From assembly GCF_000224145.3 (NCBI RefSeq), contig NC_020173.2, positions 4,599,001 to 4,663,000 on the forward strand: 64,000 nucleotides of DNA, given 5' to 3'. This document shows, in pieces, positions 45,001 through 55,718 of the stretch. The position numbers and the translations under genes are program-made. Position 1 is the first letter of the stretch. Each line of letters starts with the position of its first letter. The notes under the pieces are model-generated. The model worked only from the letters and a program-made list of their open reading frames with translations, was not told the DNA's origin and searched no databases. The DNA comes from Ciona intestinalis. Lineage: Eukaryota > Chordata > Ascidiacea > Phlebobranchia > Cionidae.

Positions 45001-46552
45001 GAGATTTCTTGTTTCCCTCCTCGCCTACCGACGTATGACCTGGATAAAAGCGCAATGTACATTAGGTTGGGGTAAGATAGGACACTTTTTCATTTTATTT
45101 TCTTGTCCCATTTGGTAGTAAGCAAAGAATATTTGCACGCATATAGTGGGGTGGGGGAAGATGGGACACTTTTTCATTCCATTTTTTGTCCCCTTTGGTA
45201 AACAAAACACAAAACACTTTTAAAGATTTATAAACCGTATCCTTACGACTCTCATGGACCGTTGATAATTGTTTAAAATACGATCAGGATATTTGGATAT
45301 TAAGTGCTAAAGGTGTTCCGCCTTCCCCACCCTACCATATATACACAGAAGAAGCCATATTTACCAGCAGCCTCCCTTAGATACAAAGATAATGTAATTC
45401 ACTTCATCGGTTCTCTCTACGAAGTCAATACAAGTATTCTCGGTGTATGAAGCTATCCCTTGACTAATTGCCGTTCTTGCTTTGGTCGCTAAAAAATCAG
45501 TAAAATATTTCGTTCATGTTAAAATAATGTAAGAAGGCAAGAAATTAAACAAAAGTAAAAATGAATGAATGCTTTAACCTATGTATCATAATTTTAATTT
45601 TATAACTTACACATGTTACTATCAATTACGTAAGGAACTTTCGTTCGTCCATTCACCACATTTTCGTTCCATAACTTAATTCCAATGGACGCAGCCTCGG
45701 AAACTCCTTTTGGGGTTTTATCATATGCCTGTAAATTTATTTAATTTAGTATATCAATAGTAGATCAAATATATCAATAGTATATTAAAATAAGTTTTTA
45801 ATAAACGGTTTACGTTTTTGATTTGTGCGACGTCTTTTTCGTCGTATTTTATGTCTTCCTCAATAAAACCGTTGGAGTTGCAGTCACAGCTGAAAACGCA
45901 GCCAAATTCGTCAGTCTTATAACCAAGTGTCGAGCAATCTTTTGTACACTTGGAAACGTCGAACGAGCATTCTATTTGCGTGTCGTGAGTAGCTTCTATA
46001 AAATTACAAAAGAATGTGATTACTTTTCCTTGCGTGCCCGGGTATAGCTTAGTAGTTACCAGTTATACCATTGACTTGATTATTTCATACAACTCGTGCA
46101 CGCCTAACAAAACACCATAGTAGGGTGAGGAAGATGGAACACCTTTTCATTCTATTTTCTCGTTCCATACGAGACTCCTATGTACAGAGCGTTGTTAAAT
46201 GTTCAAACCACGATCAGGATTTTTGGATAGTTGTGCTAAAGGTGTCCCATATTATCCCATATTACTGTACATATGTCGTAATGGACATTTTTATCTGTCC
46301 ATGTAAAGATATGATGTACTTACTCATGCATCTGTTAACATCAATTGTGTTTGGAGTGTCAGTTCCGCTTATTTTCCCCGAGTCTTCAGCAAAGTACACG
46401 TCGTCGCATGTTGCCATTTCTACTCCTAAACAGCAGAATTTTCATTACACGCATATTAGAAAAATTTTCCATAATATTCCATAAAACCACTTACCGACTG
46501 TGACCTCAACGTAGAACAACAAACAACCCATTATGAGACAAATAGTTTTCAT
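42069..46552 (-). CDS. Secreted astacin metalloprotease with TSP1 and FG-GAP-like repeats
   Basis: Twelve exons in transcript order: 46552-46495, 46425-46324, 45995-45814, 45728-45611, 45488-45365, 45039-44870, 44613-44350, 44054-43820, 43589-43489, 43295-43163, 42830-42663 and 42261-42069; phases all agree, 615 residues. Signal peptide [21 protein letters not shown] Cys-rich N-terminal region (about 55-95; [19 protein letters not shown]) resembles an antistasin-type repeat. Astacin catalytic domain about 115-321: zinc site [19 protein letters not shown] (221-239) and Met-turn SIMHY (274-278), all catalytic residues kept. A Thr-rich linker leads to two TSP1 repeats (about 342-392 and 396-447; [17 protein letters not shown]). 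Then come three FG-GAP/VCBS-like calcium motifs: [26 protein letters not shown] and [14 protein letters not shown] see no typical FxGD pro-region switch. Introns are full of MITE and SINE copies. Exact orthology is unknown. Confidence 0.9.
42356..42505 (-). mobile_element. SINE fragment, astacin gene intron 11
   Basis: ACTACTGTCGTTATAACACC, TACACCTCGTTCTTTACGAG and TTGGTAATTTAGAC. Confidence 0.65.
43378..43477 (+). mobile_element. MITE A, right half, in astacin gene intron
   Basis: CATAGACCGTTGTTAATT through GTGTCCCGCCTCCCCC; ends about 12 bases before the exon 9 boundary at 43489. Confidence 0.7.
44160..44322 (+). mobile_element. MITE A, diverged copy in astacin gene intron 7
   Basis: TTCATTCTCTATTTTCGTCC, AACCGTATCCTGACTC and a degraded right arm. 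Confidence 0.65.
44650..44818 (-). mobile_element. SINE with internal deletion, astacin gene intron 6
   Basis: Body CGACAGTCGTTATAACACTG joined to head-end CTAACCATAGTGCCACGAAG; about 120 middle bases are missing. Confidence 0.65.
45062..45142 (+). mobile_element. MITE A, left half, in astacin gene intron 5
   Basis: Left arm GGTTGGGGTAAGATAGGACA and the following 60 bases, cut off by the adjoining full copy. Confidence 0.75.
45143..45339 (+). mobile_element. MITE A, full copy abutting the half copy
   Basis: Both arms present. With the half copy it makes up most of the 325-base intron 45040-45364. Confidence 0.85.
46118..46269 (+). mobile_element. MITE A, internally deleted, in astacin gene intron 2
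   Basis: Left arm TAGTAGGGTGAGGAAGATGG; about 40 interior bases missing; right arm degraded. Confidence 0.75.
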
Positions 46553-46940
46553 AATTCAAACTTCGGTGTCGCTTCAGTTGGAAGAGAGAATAAAACTTGA
46601 TGGTTAGTGAAATTGAATCGCTACTTTTATATTTAAATGGTGGTTCCCCCTTTCCTGTGATGACGTAACTCATTACGTCATATGCGGAAGTGCGTCACCA
46701 ACAACACGGAGATGATTCGCCGTGGCATTCCGGTTTACGGATATGAATCGTTATACCCTATAGTGGTTATAATCTCCTTTCCAGGGTATTTATTCCACGC
46801 TAAAACTGGGCCTATACGTAAACCAAGGTATTTAAAACAACACATAAAACAAGATAGTATATCCACGAAAATTTGTTTTTTTTTTGCACGTTGCTGCTGT
46901 TTTTCCCTAATGCGAAGAGACAATCCTTCGCTCTTCCATA

Positions 46941-47127
46941 CAGTAGGGTGGGAAAAGATGGGACACTTTTCATTCAGTGCTCTGGTCTAATTTAGTAGTA
47001 AACAAAGTACATTTAAAGAATTCTACATCCTCACGACTCTTAAGACCGTTTTTATTTGTTTAAAATGCAATAAGGATATTTGGATATCATGTACTAAATG
47101 TGTCCTGTCTTCCCCCTACCCCACTAT
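46941..47127 (+). mobile_element. MITE A, full copy between divergent genes
   Basis: Both arms (CAGTAGGGTGGGAAAAGATG; CTTCCCCCTACCCCACT). Confidence 0.8.
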
Positions 47128-47382
47128 AACTTAATTTTGCATGTTCAGTACTTCTAAGGAAGGCAAAAATTAGAAACTGACAAATTATGACAATTTGAAG
47201 CTGGGTATTTTACTAACAACAATAACGTGCTATATTATGAGCGATTTGTCCCCGAAAATTCCTAAACGGTCCCCATAGCCCGTGACGTCACAAAGCAAAA
47301 TATGTTGTCTATTGTAAAACACAAGCGGGATCTCAACATATGGTCAATTGGTAATTGTGACATTTAACTACGTCACAGAGAG

Positions 47383-47560
47383 GTAAGCACGAAAGTTTTG
47401 CGACTTTATATTTTTAGGTAGATTGCCTTTGACGTTAGGTGTAAAAATATAGTTTCTGTCATCCTGTTTTTGTATCTCCATTATTTACAAGATCAGTTAT
47501 ATTATATAAATATATATTTAAACTGTTTTGTAAATTTATTTATTGTTTTCAATTTAACAG
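47383..47560 (+). promoter_or_regulatory. Possible 5' UTR intron of UBE2G2
   Basis: The donor gtaagc follows AG at 47381-47382 and the acceptor aatttaacag ends at 47560, nine bases before the ATG. This would be a 178-base leader intron; alternatively the acceptor takes a spliced leader. Confidence 0.4.
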
Positions 47561-47569
47561 CTTGTAGGT

Positions 47570-48079
47570 ATGGTTGGTTCTGCACTTAAGCGGCTTATGG
47601 CCGAATATAAACAGCTCTCGTTGAACCCACCTGAAGGTATTGTTGCAGGACCCATTAATGAAGATAACTTTTTCGAATGGGAAGCTCTGATTTTAGGTCC
47701 GGAGGACACCCCATTCGAAGGAGGGGTCTTCCGGACTACTTTAAACTTCCCAACAGACTACCCGATGAGTCCTCCAAAGATGAAGTTTACGTCCGATATG
47801 TTTCATCCCAACATTTATCCAGATGGAAGAGTTTGTATTTCAATCCTCCATTCGCCCGGTGATGACCCGATGGGTTACGAAACAAGTGCAGAGCGATGGT
47901 CTCCCGTACAGAGCATTGAAAAGATCCTCCTTTCTGTTATGAGCATGCTTGCGGAGCCGAATCCGGAGTCAGGAGCAAATGTGGACGCCTCGAAAATGTG
48001 GAGGGATGACCAGGAACAATTTGTAAAGCGAGCAGAAAAGCTAGTCCGAAAATCGCTTGATTTACCTGAAAATTTATAA
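47570..48079 (+). CDS. UBE2G2: Ubiquitin-conjugating enzyme E2 G2
   Basis: ERAD E2 enzyme working with gp78/HRD1. Single coding exon, 169 residues, near-identical to vertebrate UBE2G2: [55 protein letters not shown] with catalytic Cys89, and the G2-class acidic loop [20 protein letters not shown]. The 5' leader likely has an intron (donor at 47383, acceptor AG 47559-47560), or the acceptor serves spliced-leader addition. AATAAA at 48197-48202. No introns in the coding part. Confidence 0.97.
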   Translation: MVGSALKRLMAEYKQLSLNPPEGIVAGPINEDNFFEWEALILGPEDTPFEGGVFRTTLNFPTDYPMSPPKMKFTSDMFHPNIYPDGRVCISILHSPGDDPMGYETSAERWSPVQSIEKILLSVMSMLAEPNPESGANVDASKMWRDDQEQFVKRAEKLVRKSLDLPENL

Positions 48080-48782
48080 CAATTCATGCAATAGGGTACT
48101 GTAATATATTCATTATCATTTGTTCAAAAGTGTTTTTTTATTTACAGTTACAGTTACAGACTTACAGTAATACATGGGCTGTATGACATTCCTATGAATA
48201 AATGGCCATGTTTCGAATACTGCTTGTTCTTCCATACGCCATACCATAATTACCCAACTATTTTGAAAATAATAGCAATTTCAAATCTTATGGAAATTAC
48301 TTATACGAACTCACCCAACCGTTGCATTGTCATAGTATAGGCTTTTCTAATTAAATATATGTATGGACTATAGATATATATTTACTTTTATTTTGTTAGT
48401 AAACAATTGAAACTGATAACTCGTCATGATTCTTATTCTTAAATAACCCAAGCTTTAGTTACCAACTTGTATATTCTGTTTATTACCTTGTTTAGTAGTA
48501 ATACATTGACACAGTCTCATTGTACTATACAGATATTTTGTTCGTTGGTACACAAACTATCTTGTATAAATTATTATGTGTGTTAAGTTATCATTGAGTT
48601 ATAGCAAACCATTATTTAATCGATTGTGAAAAGCAAAGACATGACTATTTGGTGTGACCTATAGTACTGGTATGCCCTGTTCTAACTATGTTATTGTTAA
48701 AATGTGTTCGCTTATCTGTTGAAACTACATTGTTCTTTCTCCTACAGGTTATAACAGTTTTTCTAATATTTATAACTTTAAA
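48080..48782. other. Spacer UBE2G2 - IDH3G
   Basis: UBE2G2 AATAAA at 48197-48202 and the IDH3G leader acceptor near 48747; nothing else recognised. Confidence 0.5.
48746..48747 (+). promoter_or_regulatory. Strong acceptor in the IDH3G leader
   Basis: tgttctttctcctacag ends 35 bases before the IDH3G ATG. It is a near-ideal pyrimidine tract plus CAG. No clear cis donor was seen in 48080-48740, so spliced-leader trans-splicing is a reasonable reading. Confidence 0.5.
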
Positions 48783-51700
48783 ATGTCCCTTACTCGAACT
48801 GCTAGTTCTGTTTTAAAGAAGTGCTGTGATCTTAAGGTAAAAAAAACTGCCATTTTAATCAAACAAATTTTATATTATATATATATAATCAGTAATTTTT
48901 TTTAATTACTTCTATTTTTAAACATTTTTTTATATTAATATTCATGTTTTCACATTTCAGATTTTACACCGCGCATCTTCATCTCTCTCCTCTTCCTCTG
49001 ATCCTCTCTCTTCTACAACGTCTCGTCAATTTGCCCTCTACGGGGGAAGACAGACGGTGACTCTTATACCAGGTGATGGTATTGGACCCGAGGTCTCAGA
49101 TGCAGTGAGAAAGATTTTCCTCAGTGCAGGTAAATGCATAGTGGTATTGAAGCCGTCAAACTTTTTATAAAGTAGGAAAGGGAAGTATAGTTAGACGAGC
49201 AATCTTTTAAAACAAATATGATGCCAATGTTTACAGATTAATGCAGTGCAGAAAATTTTAGGGAGGGCCTGCCTACCAACTCCAAACCATCACATAAAAA
49301 CCATTGAATAATGGTACAAAGTTAAATCACTATAAAAAACACACATTATTCACGGTAGTGGTATTCAAGCTTTTCTATTCTGTATGGTGGTTAGGTAATA
49401 GGTTCTATTCTTAACCATGGATGCCATATTTTTTAGGTTTTTTGTAAAATTTGTTGCGACATTGTTAAAATGCAGGTACACCCATTGACTCATGCTTGAT
49501 GTAAAATTAAAATTTTGCCGTTTAAATATCAATCAAATAATTGATATTACATTAATTTAAAATAGGAGTTCCCGTGGATTTTGAGGAAGTCAACGTAACT
49601 TCAAGTAATCTAAGATCTGGTTCTTGTGAAGATGCTCTTGTCTCCATAAGAAGGAATGAGGTTGCATTGAAAGGTAGGTGTATTGGGGTTGGCTGACAAA
49701 CCAGGGTGCTATTTAGACTATAAACTCATTATTACCCAAGATTGGTGCATTTTCACCATTTAACCTGTCACTTTGGGTACACGGATTGCATTTACCTCGA
49801 GAAAATATCACAGCTTAACCACATTTTCTTATTTATTTAAACGCTCATGGCTGTACAACATAAAGGTTCAATGATGTTTTTCAGTTTTCTGTGAAATATG
49901 TATATATTTATTAAGTTATTATATTTTTGAGGTAAATGCTCTTATTTTAAGTAACATAGTAGTCAGTGATACTGTTGTTATGTTATGTCAGATGCTATAA
50001 CAGTTTTTTTTATACTAAAAAAGATTGACCTTAATAAGCACTTAGGTTTGTTCTGACACAGATCAAGTATAATGTTATGTAAGATTAAAATACTTAATCA
50101 CTGTTAATTTCCTTTTTGAATAATCAATTTCCTTTTTAATGTGTATGGTGCTTCTGTTGTAATGAGGTATGAGGTTGTCATATCCCTAAACAAATTATCC
50201 TGTATAAGCACTTAGTTTTGTTAAGATTTGTATCAAGCATTCTAACAAAGATTAGTTTCTTATGATTTGTATCAAGCAATCTAACAAAGTGATTCTTTGC
50301 AATTTTAAATTTAGGAAACATTGAAACAAACGTGGATGAATTGGATCTTGATGAAAAATCTGCCAACGTTATTTTGAGGTAAAAACTTTAAATGTGGTGT
50401 GGTTACTTTATACTTTATTCTTCAAAAGTGGCCTCATTTCAAAAATTATTCTAAATTGTGGTACATTTTTCATAAATTTTATTTTTACCAATAGTTACTG
50501 TTGTGTTGACTGGGGGTAAATAATTAATATTAATATTATTTAATTTAGAAACCTCAAAATGCAAAACAGTATATAATATATATATATATTAAATTTAATC
50601 TTTCCCAGCTTGGCCTTTTTCTTTGCAACATTTAGCAGTATTTGACATTCTTTACGTTTAGCTTCTGACTGATTGACCAATATAATAGTTTTTTTCACTA
50701 GATGTAAAATATCCGAAAACTAAAAAAGTTGTGTCTTACATATGGCCTGTTTTGTTTATATTAAACTGGAATAAAATCAAGAGTTAAAAAAAGAAAGTCT
50801 ATTTTCAGAACTAAACTTGACTTATTTGCGAATGTAATCAAAGTAAAAAGTATTCCTGGCATCATAACTCGACACAACATGATTGATATTCGTCTCATAC
50901 GAGAAAATACTGAAGGAGAATATTCAAACCTCGAGCATGAGGTAGGTCTTATATTTTATTGATTTCACCATATGTTTAACAGTGGGCAGTCACATGTAGT
51001 TACAGCAATCATTATAGGTCAGAGGACTAGGACCTACAACCATAAATGGAAAAAAAACTATCGGTGTCTTAAAATTGAGGAAACTTAAGTTAAAGTTGCT
51101 GGCACGCTCAGCTTAAGTAAAATAATGAAGAAGTTTTAAACTAGTTCCTATCAGCTGTCATATGTCTGAGTATATTACATACCATTTATTAAAGAGGTTT
51201 TCTTTAAGTGGTGAACAATATGACTATGATTACTACTCCAATACCTGTTATAAAGCTTTCTGGGTGTTGGGGTAATGAGTCAAATGTGGCCTAAATACCA
51301 GGATCTTGACAAGAACCTTACCCACATAGATTAGACTAGACTGCTACTTCACAAATATTTATTTCATCATTTCCTTAAATCCTTAATTATATTTTATTTG
51401 CAGGGAGTACCTGGTGTTGTGGAAAGCTTAAAAATAATAACTGCGAAAAATTCTTTACGTATCGCTCGTTTTGCGTTTGAATATGCGCAACGGAACGGAA
51501 GAAAGAAAGTAACAGCTGTGCACAAAGCAAACATCATGTAATTAGATGAATATTTAGTTTGTTAAATGTTTTAAACTAATATATTTATTATGTCTATTAT
51601 TCAGATTTGTTGTGCTTATATACCTGTTAAATTTCATCATTTTTTACTATCGGGATGTACCTTTCTTATTTTAATGTTAGTATTAAAGCTAAAAAAACTA

Positions 51701-54049
51701 TAGTTAGGGCTTAGGGCTTTTTGAAATGGATCTCAGTCTTTGTAGTCCATGATGTGATTTGTGGTAAGCCACAAGAAATACTGTTTGAAATACCTGTTTA
51801 CAGAGTTTGGAACCACTGCCATACTCTACCTTCTCAATCCAAAACCAATATATTTTTCAGGAAACTGAGTGATGGTCTATTTTTACAATGTTGCCGAGAA
51901 GTTGCGTGCGATTTCCCCGATATTGAGTTCGAAGACATGATTATTGATAACACTACCATGCAGATGGTGTCCAACCCATACCAGTTTGATGTTATGGTGA
52001 TGCCAAACCTTTACGGGAATATTCTTGGTAACTTTTAATGATATATTTTATATTTTATGTTTACAAAATAACAACCTCTACCCCTTTAACCATAATTTTT
52101 TACAATTATATTATTTATAGGAAATGTTTGCTGTGGTCTAGTTGGTGGTCCAGGTGTTGTAGCAGGGGCCAACATCGGGTCTAAACATCGGGTGTTTGAA
52201 ACTGTAAGTATTAACATTCAGACTTTCTTTCACAATATTTTATATTAGCTGCTTTAACAAATATTTCATATTAGGTTCATTAACTTTTGTTACATTAGGT
52301 GCCCTAAGACACCACAAGGAAAAAATTCTCATTCGGTTGTTAATTTTTTGTTTAAACAAACCAAATTTAGGTTTCAGTTTGAAAGTCAAAAAGTTTACCT
52401 ATGTTAAAGCAATAAGTTCTAAGAAAGCATGTTACAATAAAAAGTTGGACCAGTTTTTATCTTTTTGTTGTACAAACTGTTTTATATTTCTTTGAATACC
52501 ATACATAATGCATAATAGCTGTGTTTAGATTTTTACTTTGTCAGTTACAACCCCCATGTCCTAACATTTCCAAAACATATTTTTTTTGACCAAACAATCA
52601 AAATGTAAGGTATGTTATGGAAGGTGGGCACATGTTATAAAAATGTTTTTTACTTTACCCTTTTTAATCCAATTAACATAGCGTTTTACAAAATATGGGG
52701 AATTTTTGCCAAGCTTTGTAGTTAAAGATTTATTTGTTACTAACTTAATATAGGCGACTCGAAACACTGGAAAGAGCATTGCTGGTTTGAACATTGCAAA
52801 TCCTTCAGCGTTTATATTTTCCAGCTCTCACATGCTTAAATATATTGGGTGAGTATAAAGTACTGGTAAATGGTAATATGCTTGAGCATTTGATGATCAT
52901 TGTAAACCAATGGTATTCAAACTTTTCTAAGAATTTTGCTTGGTGAACCCATGGCAACTATTTTGATATTTCGCTGCCCTATAAAATTGAAAGATGCTAT
53001 AGGGCAAATGCAAAAACCACACCAATAAAAAACAAATCAAAAACTCGGCTATTAAAACAGATAAGGCCATAAAAAGATGATTTCATATCCAATGATTAAG
53101 CCACCCTAATGTACTGTTACTTTCTCATAAATGTAAATAATGACTACACAACCACTAAAACAATTACCTTAACTGCTTTTTCCCAAAAACCCATACGGCC
53201 TGCCTTACCGTGTATTATGTTTCCCACCACTTTTACCACTCCTACTTTTACAAACGGTATGATTTCATTTTTCATCAATAACTGACACCCAGGTTACACA
53301 AATACGCGAGTCTCATCAGTCAAGCTTTGGTTGATACTTTGCAACTAGATCGGGTAAGTTCAGTTCGTTTCAATCTCATTTCTTACCGTTTAATATAATT
53401 GATATATATATTATATAACAATTCCGCTTGAAAAATATGGGTTATTGTAAAAAAGCCATTATTGGCAAAAAAATATGTGTTACCGATTTTTTACATTCAA
53501 ATATTGCTAAACCTTGGTAGCCTTCTAAGGGATAATGGTAAACAGTTTATATATAAAACGTACTCTTGTTGGAACAAAGTTTTGTCAGGTTTTAAATAAA
53601 TCTTTGCCGCTCAGTGTGTAGACAGTAGACACCATAGGTATAATGTAAAAAAGTAGAAGCTAACAAAGTAATAACAAAGGTCATATTTAGTAGTAAAAAG
53701 TTATAAAATCTAAGTTTAAAATTTAATACGGTCCCAAACCAACTTCGAATCTTTTCCATTATGTGCATATTTATGCATTACAGCGTAAACGTTGCTTTTT
53801 AACCAAATTTTTATTGACGTTCTAACCGCTAACCCCCCATATGGTATATAAGCTTTACTTGTTCTTTAAACCTTTCCCTAATCGCAATATGACGTGTTTA
53901 AACGCATTATGACGTCACAGATACATACTCCGGATCTGGGAGGTAGTCACACCACAAGTGACGTAGTCGATGCTGTTTGCAAACGGGTCGAATCCCAAGC
54001 TTATAAAGTTCGTTACGACCAGACACCACACAAACAGCATGGCTGGTAA
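48783..54049 (+). CDS. IDH3G: Isocitrate dehydrogenase [NAD] regulatory subunit (gamma type), mitochondrial
   Basis: Regulatory subunit of the mitochondrial TCA-cycle NAD-IDH. Eleven exons: 48783-48836, 48961-49129, 49566-49673, 50315-50378, 50809-50941, 51404-51537, 51861-52027, 52121-52203, 52754-52848, 53293-53353 and 53921-54049, all in phase, 398 residues (human gamma about 393). The Ser/Arg-rich N-terminus fits a presequence. [95 protein letters not shown] and [17 protein letters not shown] match gamma better than beta or alpha (VALKGNIETN and [10 protein letters not shown]). The last exon is preceded by a pyrimidine-poor acceptor (tgacgtcacag). AATAAA at 54776-54781. Confidence 0.94.
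50225..50290. repeat. Short imperfect tandem duplication in IDH3G intron 3
   Basis: GATTTGTATCAAGCATTCTA followed by ACAAAG recurs 39 bases later with one change. Confidence 0.7.
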
Positions 54050-55718
54050 ATTGAAGAAATCTCATTCGGTTTTCGACTTCAGGAAGGTTCAAATCAACGT
54101 CGTTCTTGTCTTTTCATTCTTGCTGCTCAGTTCTGTATTTAAATCTTGGATTCTTGACGGTTATTTATAACGGAAAATCCGTTTTCATATTTTAGCTTTT
54201 TACACTTTATAATCAATCGCGTTTTGTCATACACTGTGCAATGCACTCTCTTGGCTCTGATGAGAAGAGAGCTTGATGGATTGGCATTCAGTAAGAAGTT
54301 GTGTGTCGTAGTTATGTTGTATGTCTGCATGTGAAAGTTTTTACTCTTCGTGTTTTTTAAGTAGATAAGACCATTTCTGTTAAAGATTTAGCTTTTAAAT
54401 TATTAGCTTTGTTTGAAAAATGCCCTTGCCGTTTGACCAATTCTGCTAATTCAACATGCTGCTGTTTTTAAACACTTTGTTGCAGCTTTAAGAAAGTAGA
54501 ACAAAATTCAGCAGTTTTTAAATAAACTTTGTTGCAGTTTTTACAGTAATACAAAAATCTTGAGTTTTTAAAAGGAAGGACTATATGGTGCTTGTATCAC
54601 ACTGTATGAAGATTTAACAGTACAGGCGATACTGTGCCATCTTTGTAAAAGTAGGCATGTATAATGTGGACGAAGCAATTCATAAATTACATGGAATTCG
54701 ATTTAAAAAACTGACCAGACGTTCTGTTTCAAGAAGTGAAAATAAGCTGCTGAACACTAAACGAATATTTTACAAAATAAAAGCAAAACTTTATTGGAAA
54801 TACTGTTTAAATTTAACACGTAAACTTTTAAATTAGGCCAGTATTTTGTGTGGTTGCATTTTTCGATCTATCGTCTATGGTTTTTAAATTGTCAAAACTG
54901 TTCAAGACTTCGCAATAAATGATGTTCTCCTATTATGGTTACATCCAGTGTATATGGATGTGGTGGTTACAACGCTCGTCAATCATCTCCGGCTTCTGTG
55001 TGGTTTCTTTTGCTGGTCGCCCCCAGTAATTTCCGAAAACCAAATTAGTTATTTTAACCGTCGTCGACAGACTGGTGTAGACTTCTCCCACCTTCCAATT
55101 TTGCGTTTCGCTACCTTTAGAAAGATATAAAAAAGCACATCGTATTTTTTTCGTGAAAGCTTTTATTTTGTACAAAAGAAAATTTTACAGTATTATGCAC
55201 AACGGTAATACTGTGGCTGGCGATGATCGCGTAAGATTGCTGGCAAACAACGCGTACGCTATGTGTACAAATAGAAAAAAACAACACAAAAATCGTACAT
55301 CTTAAACGTTAGACGTTTCGGCTTCAAGAAGAGAAGGAATATATTTTTTTGAGCTCAGAAAACCGCGCTCAACGTTTATGTGATTACACGGCTTGGTTGC
55401 GCTGCCTTGGGCGGGACAAGCCGCCACAAAACCAAGGCACCGTGTTAGGAGCTGCTTAAACACTGGTGTGGCTACCGCAGCACCGAATCTGGGCGTGCGT
55501 ACGTTATAGGTCGCAGTGAGTCATTCGATTCTACAATTTAACAGATAACATCTCGACCGCGCGCGTGTGACGTAAATATACAGCGCGGCGGTAGCAGGAT
55601 GTGAAAGTGACGAAAATTGCAGTAATTTGCGAAAAATCTCGAAGAAAATTGGTCAGTCTGTAATGTATATAGAGTTCCCTTCGTCCGGATAAGGTCTTCA
55701 TTTTTGCTTCGTGTGACG
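54050..55718. other. Convergent 3' region of IDH3G and the EF-hand gene
   Basis: IDH3G AATAAA at 54776-54781 and EF-hand gene AATAAA (minus) at 55162-55167. The 55160-55718 part is the EF-hand 3' UTR and is less AT-rich than its surroundings. Short ORFs on both strands are not credible. Confidence 0.5.

Larger units (their letters stand above)
46553..47569. other. Divergent spacer, astacin gene / UBE2G2
   Basis: Holds the promoters of both genes, one full MITE (46941-47127) and, near 47245-47300, a stretch with a CGTCAC site. An open + frame at 46682-46990 runs into the MITE and is not believed. Confidence 0.5.
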
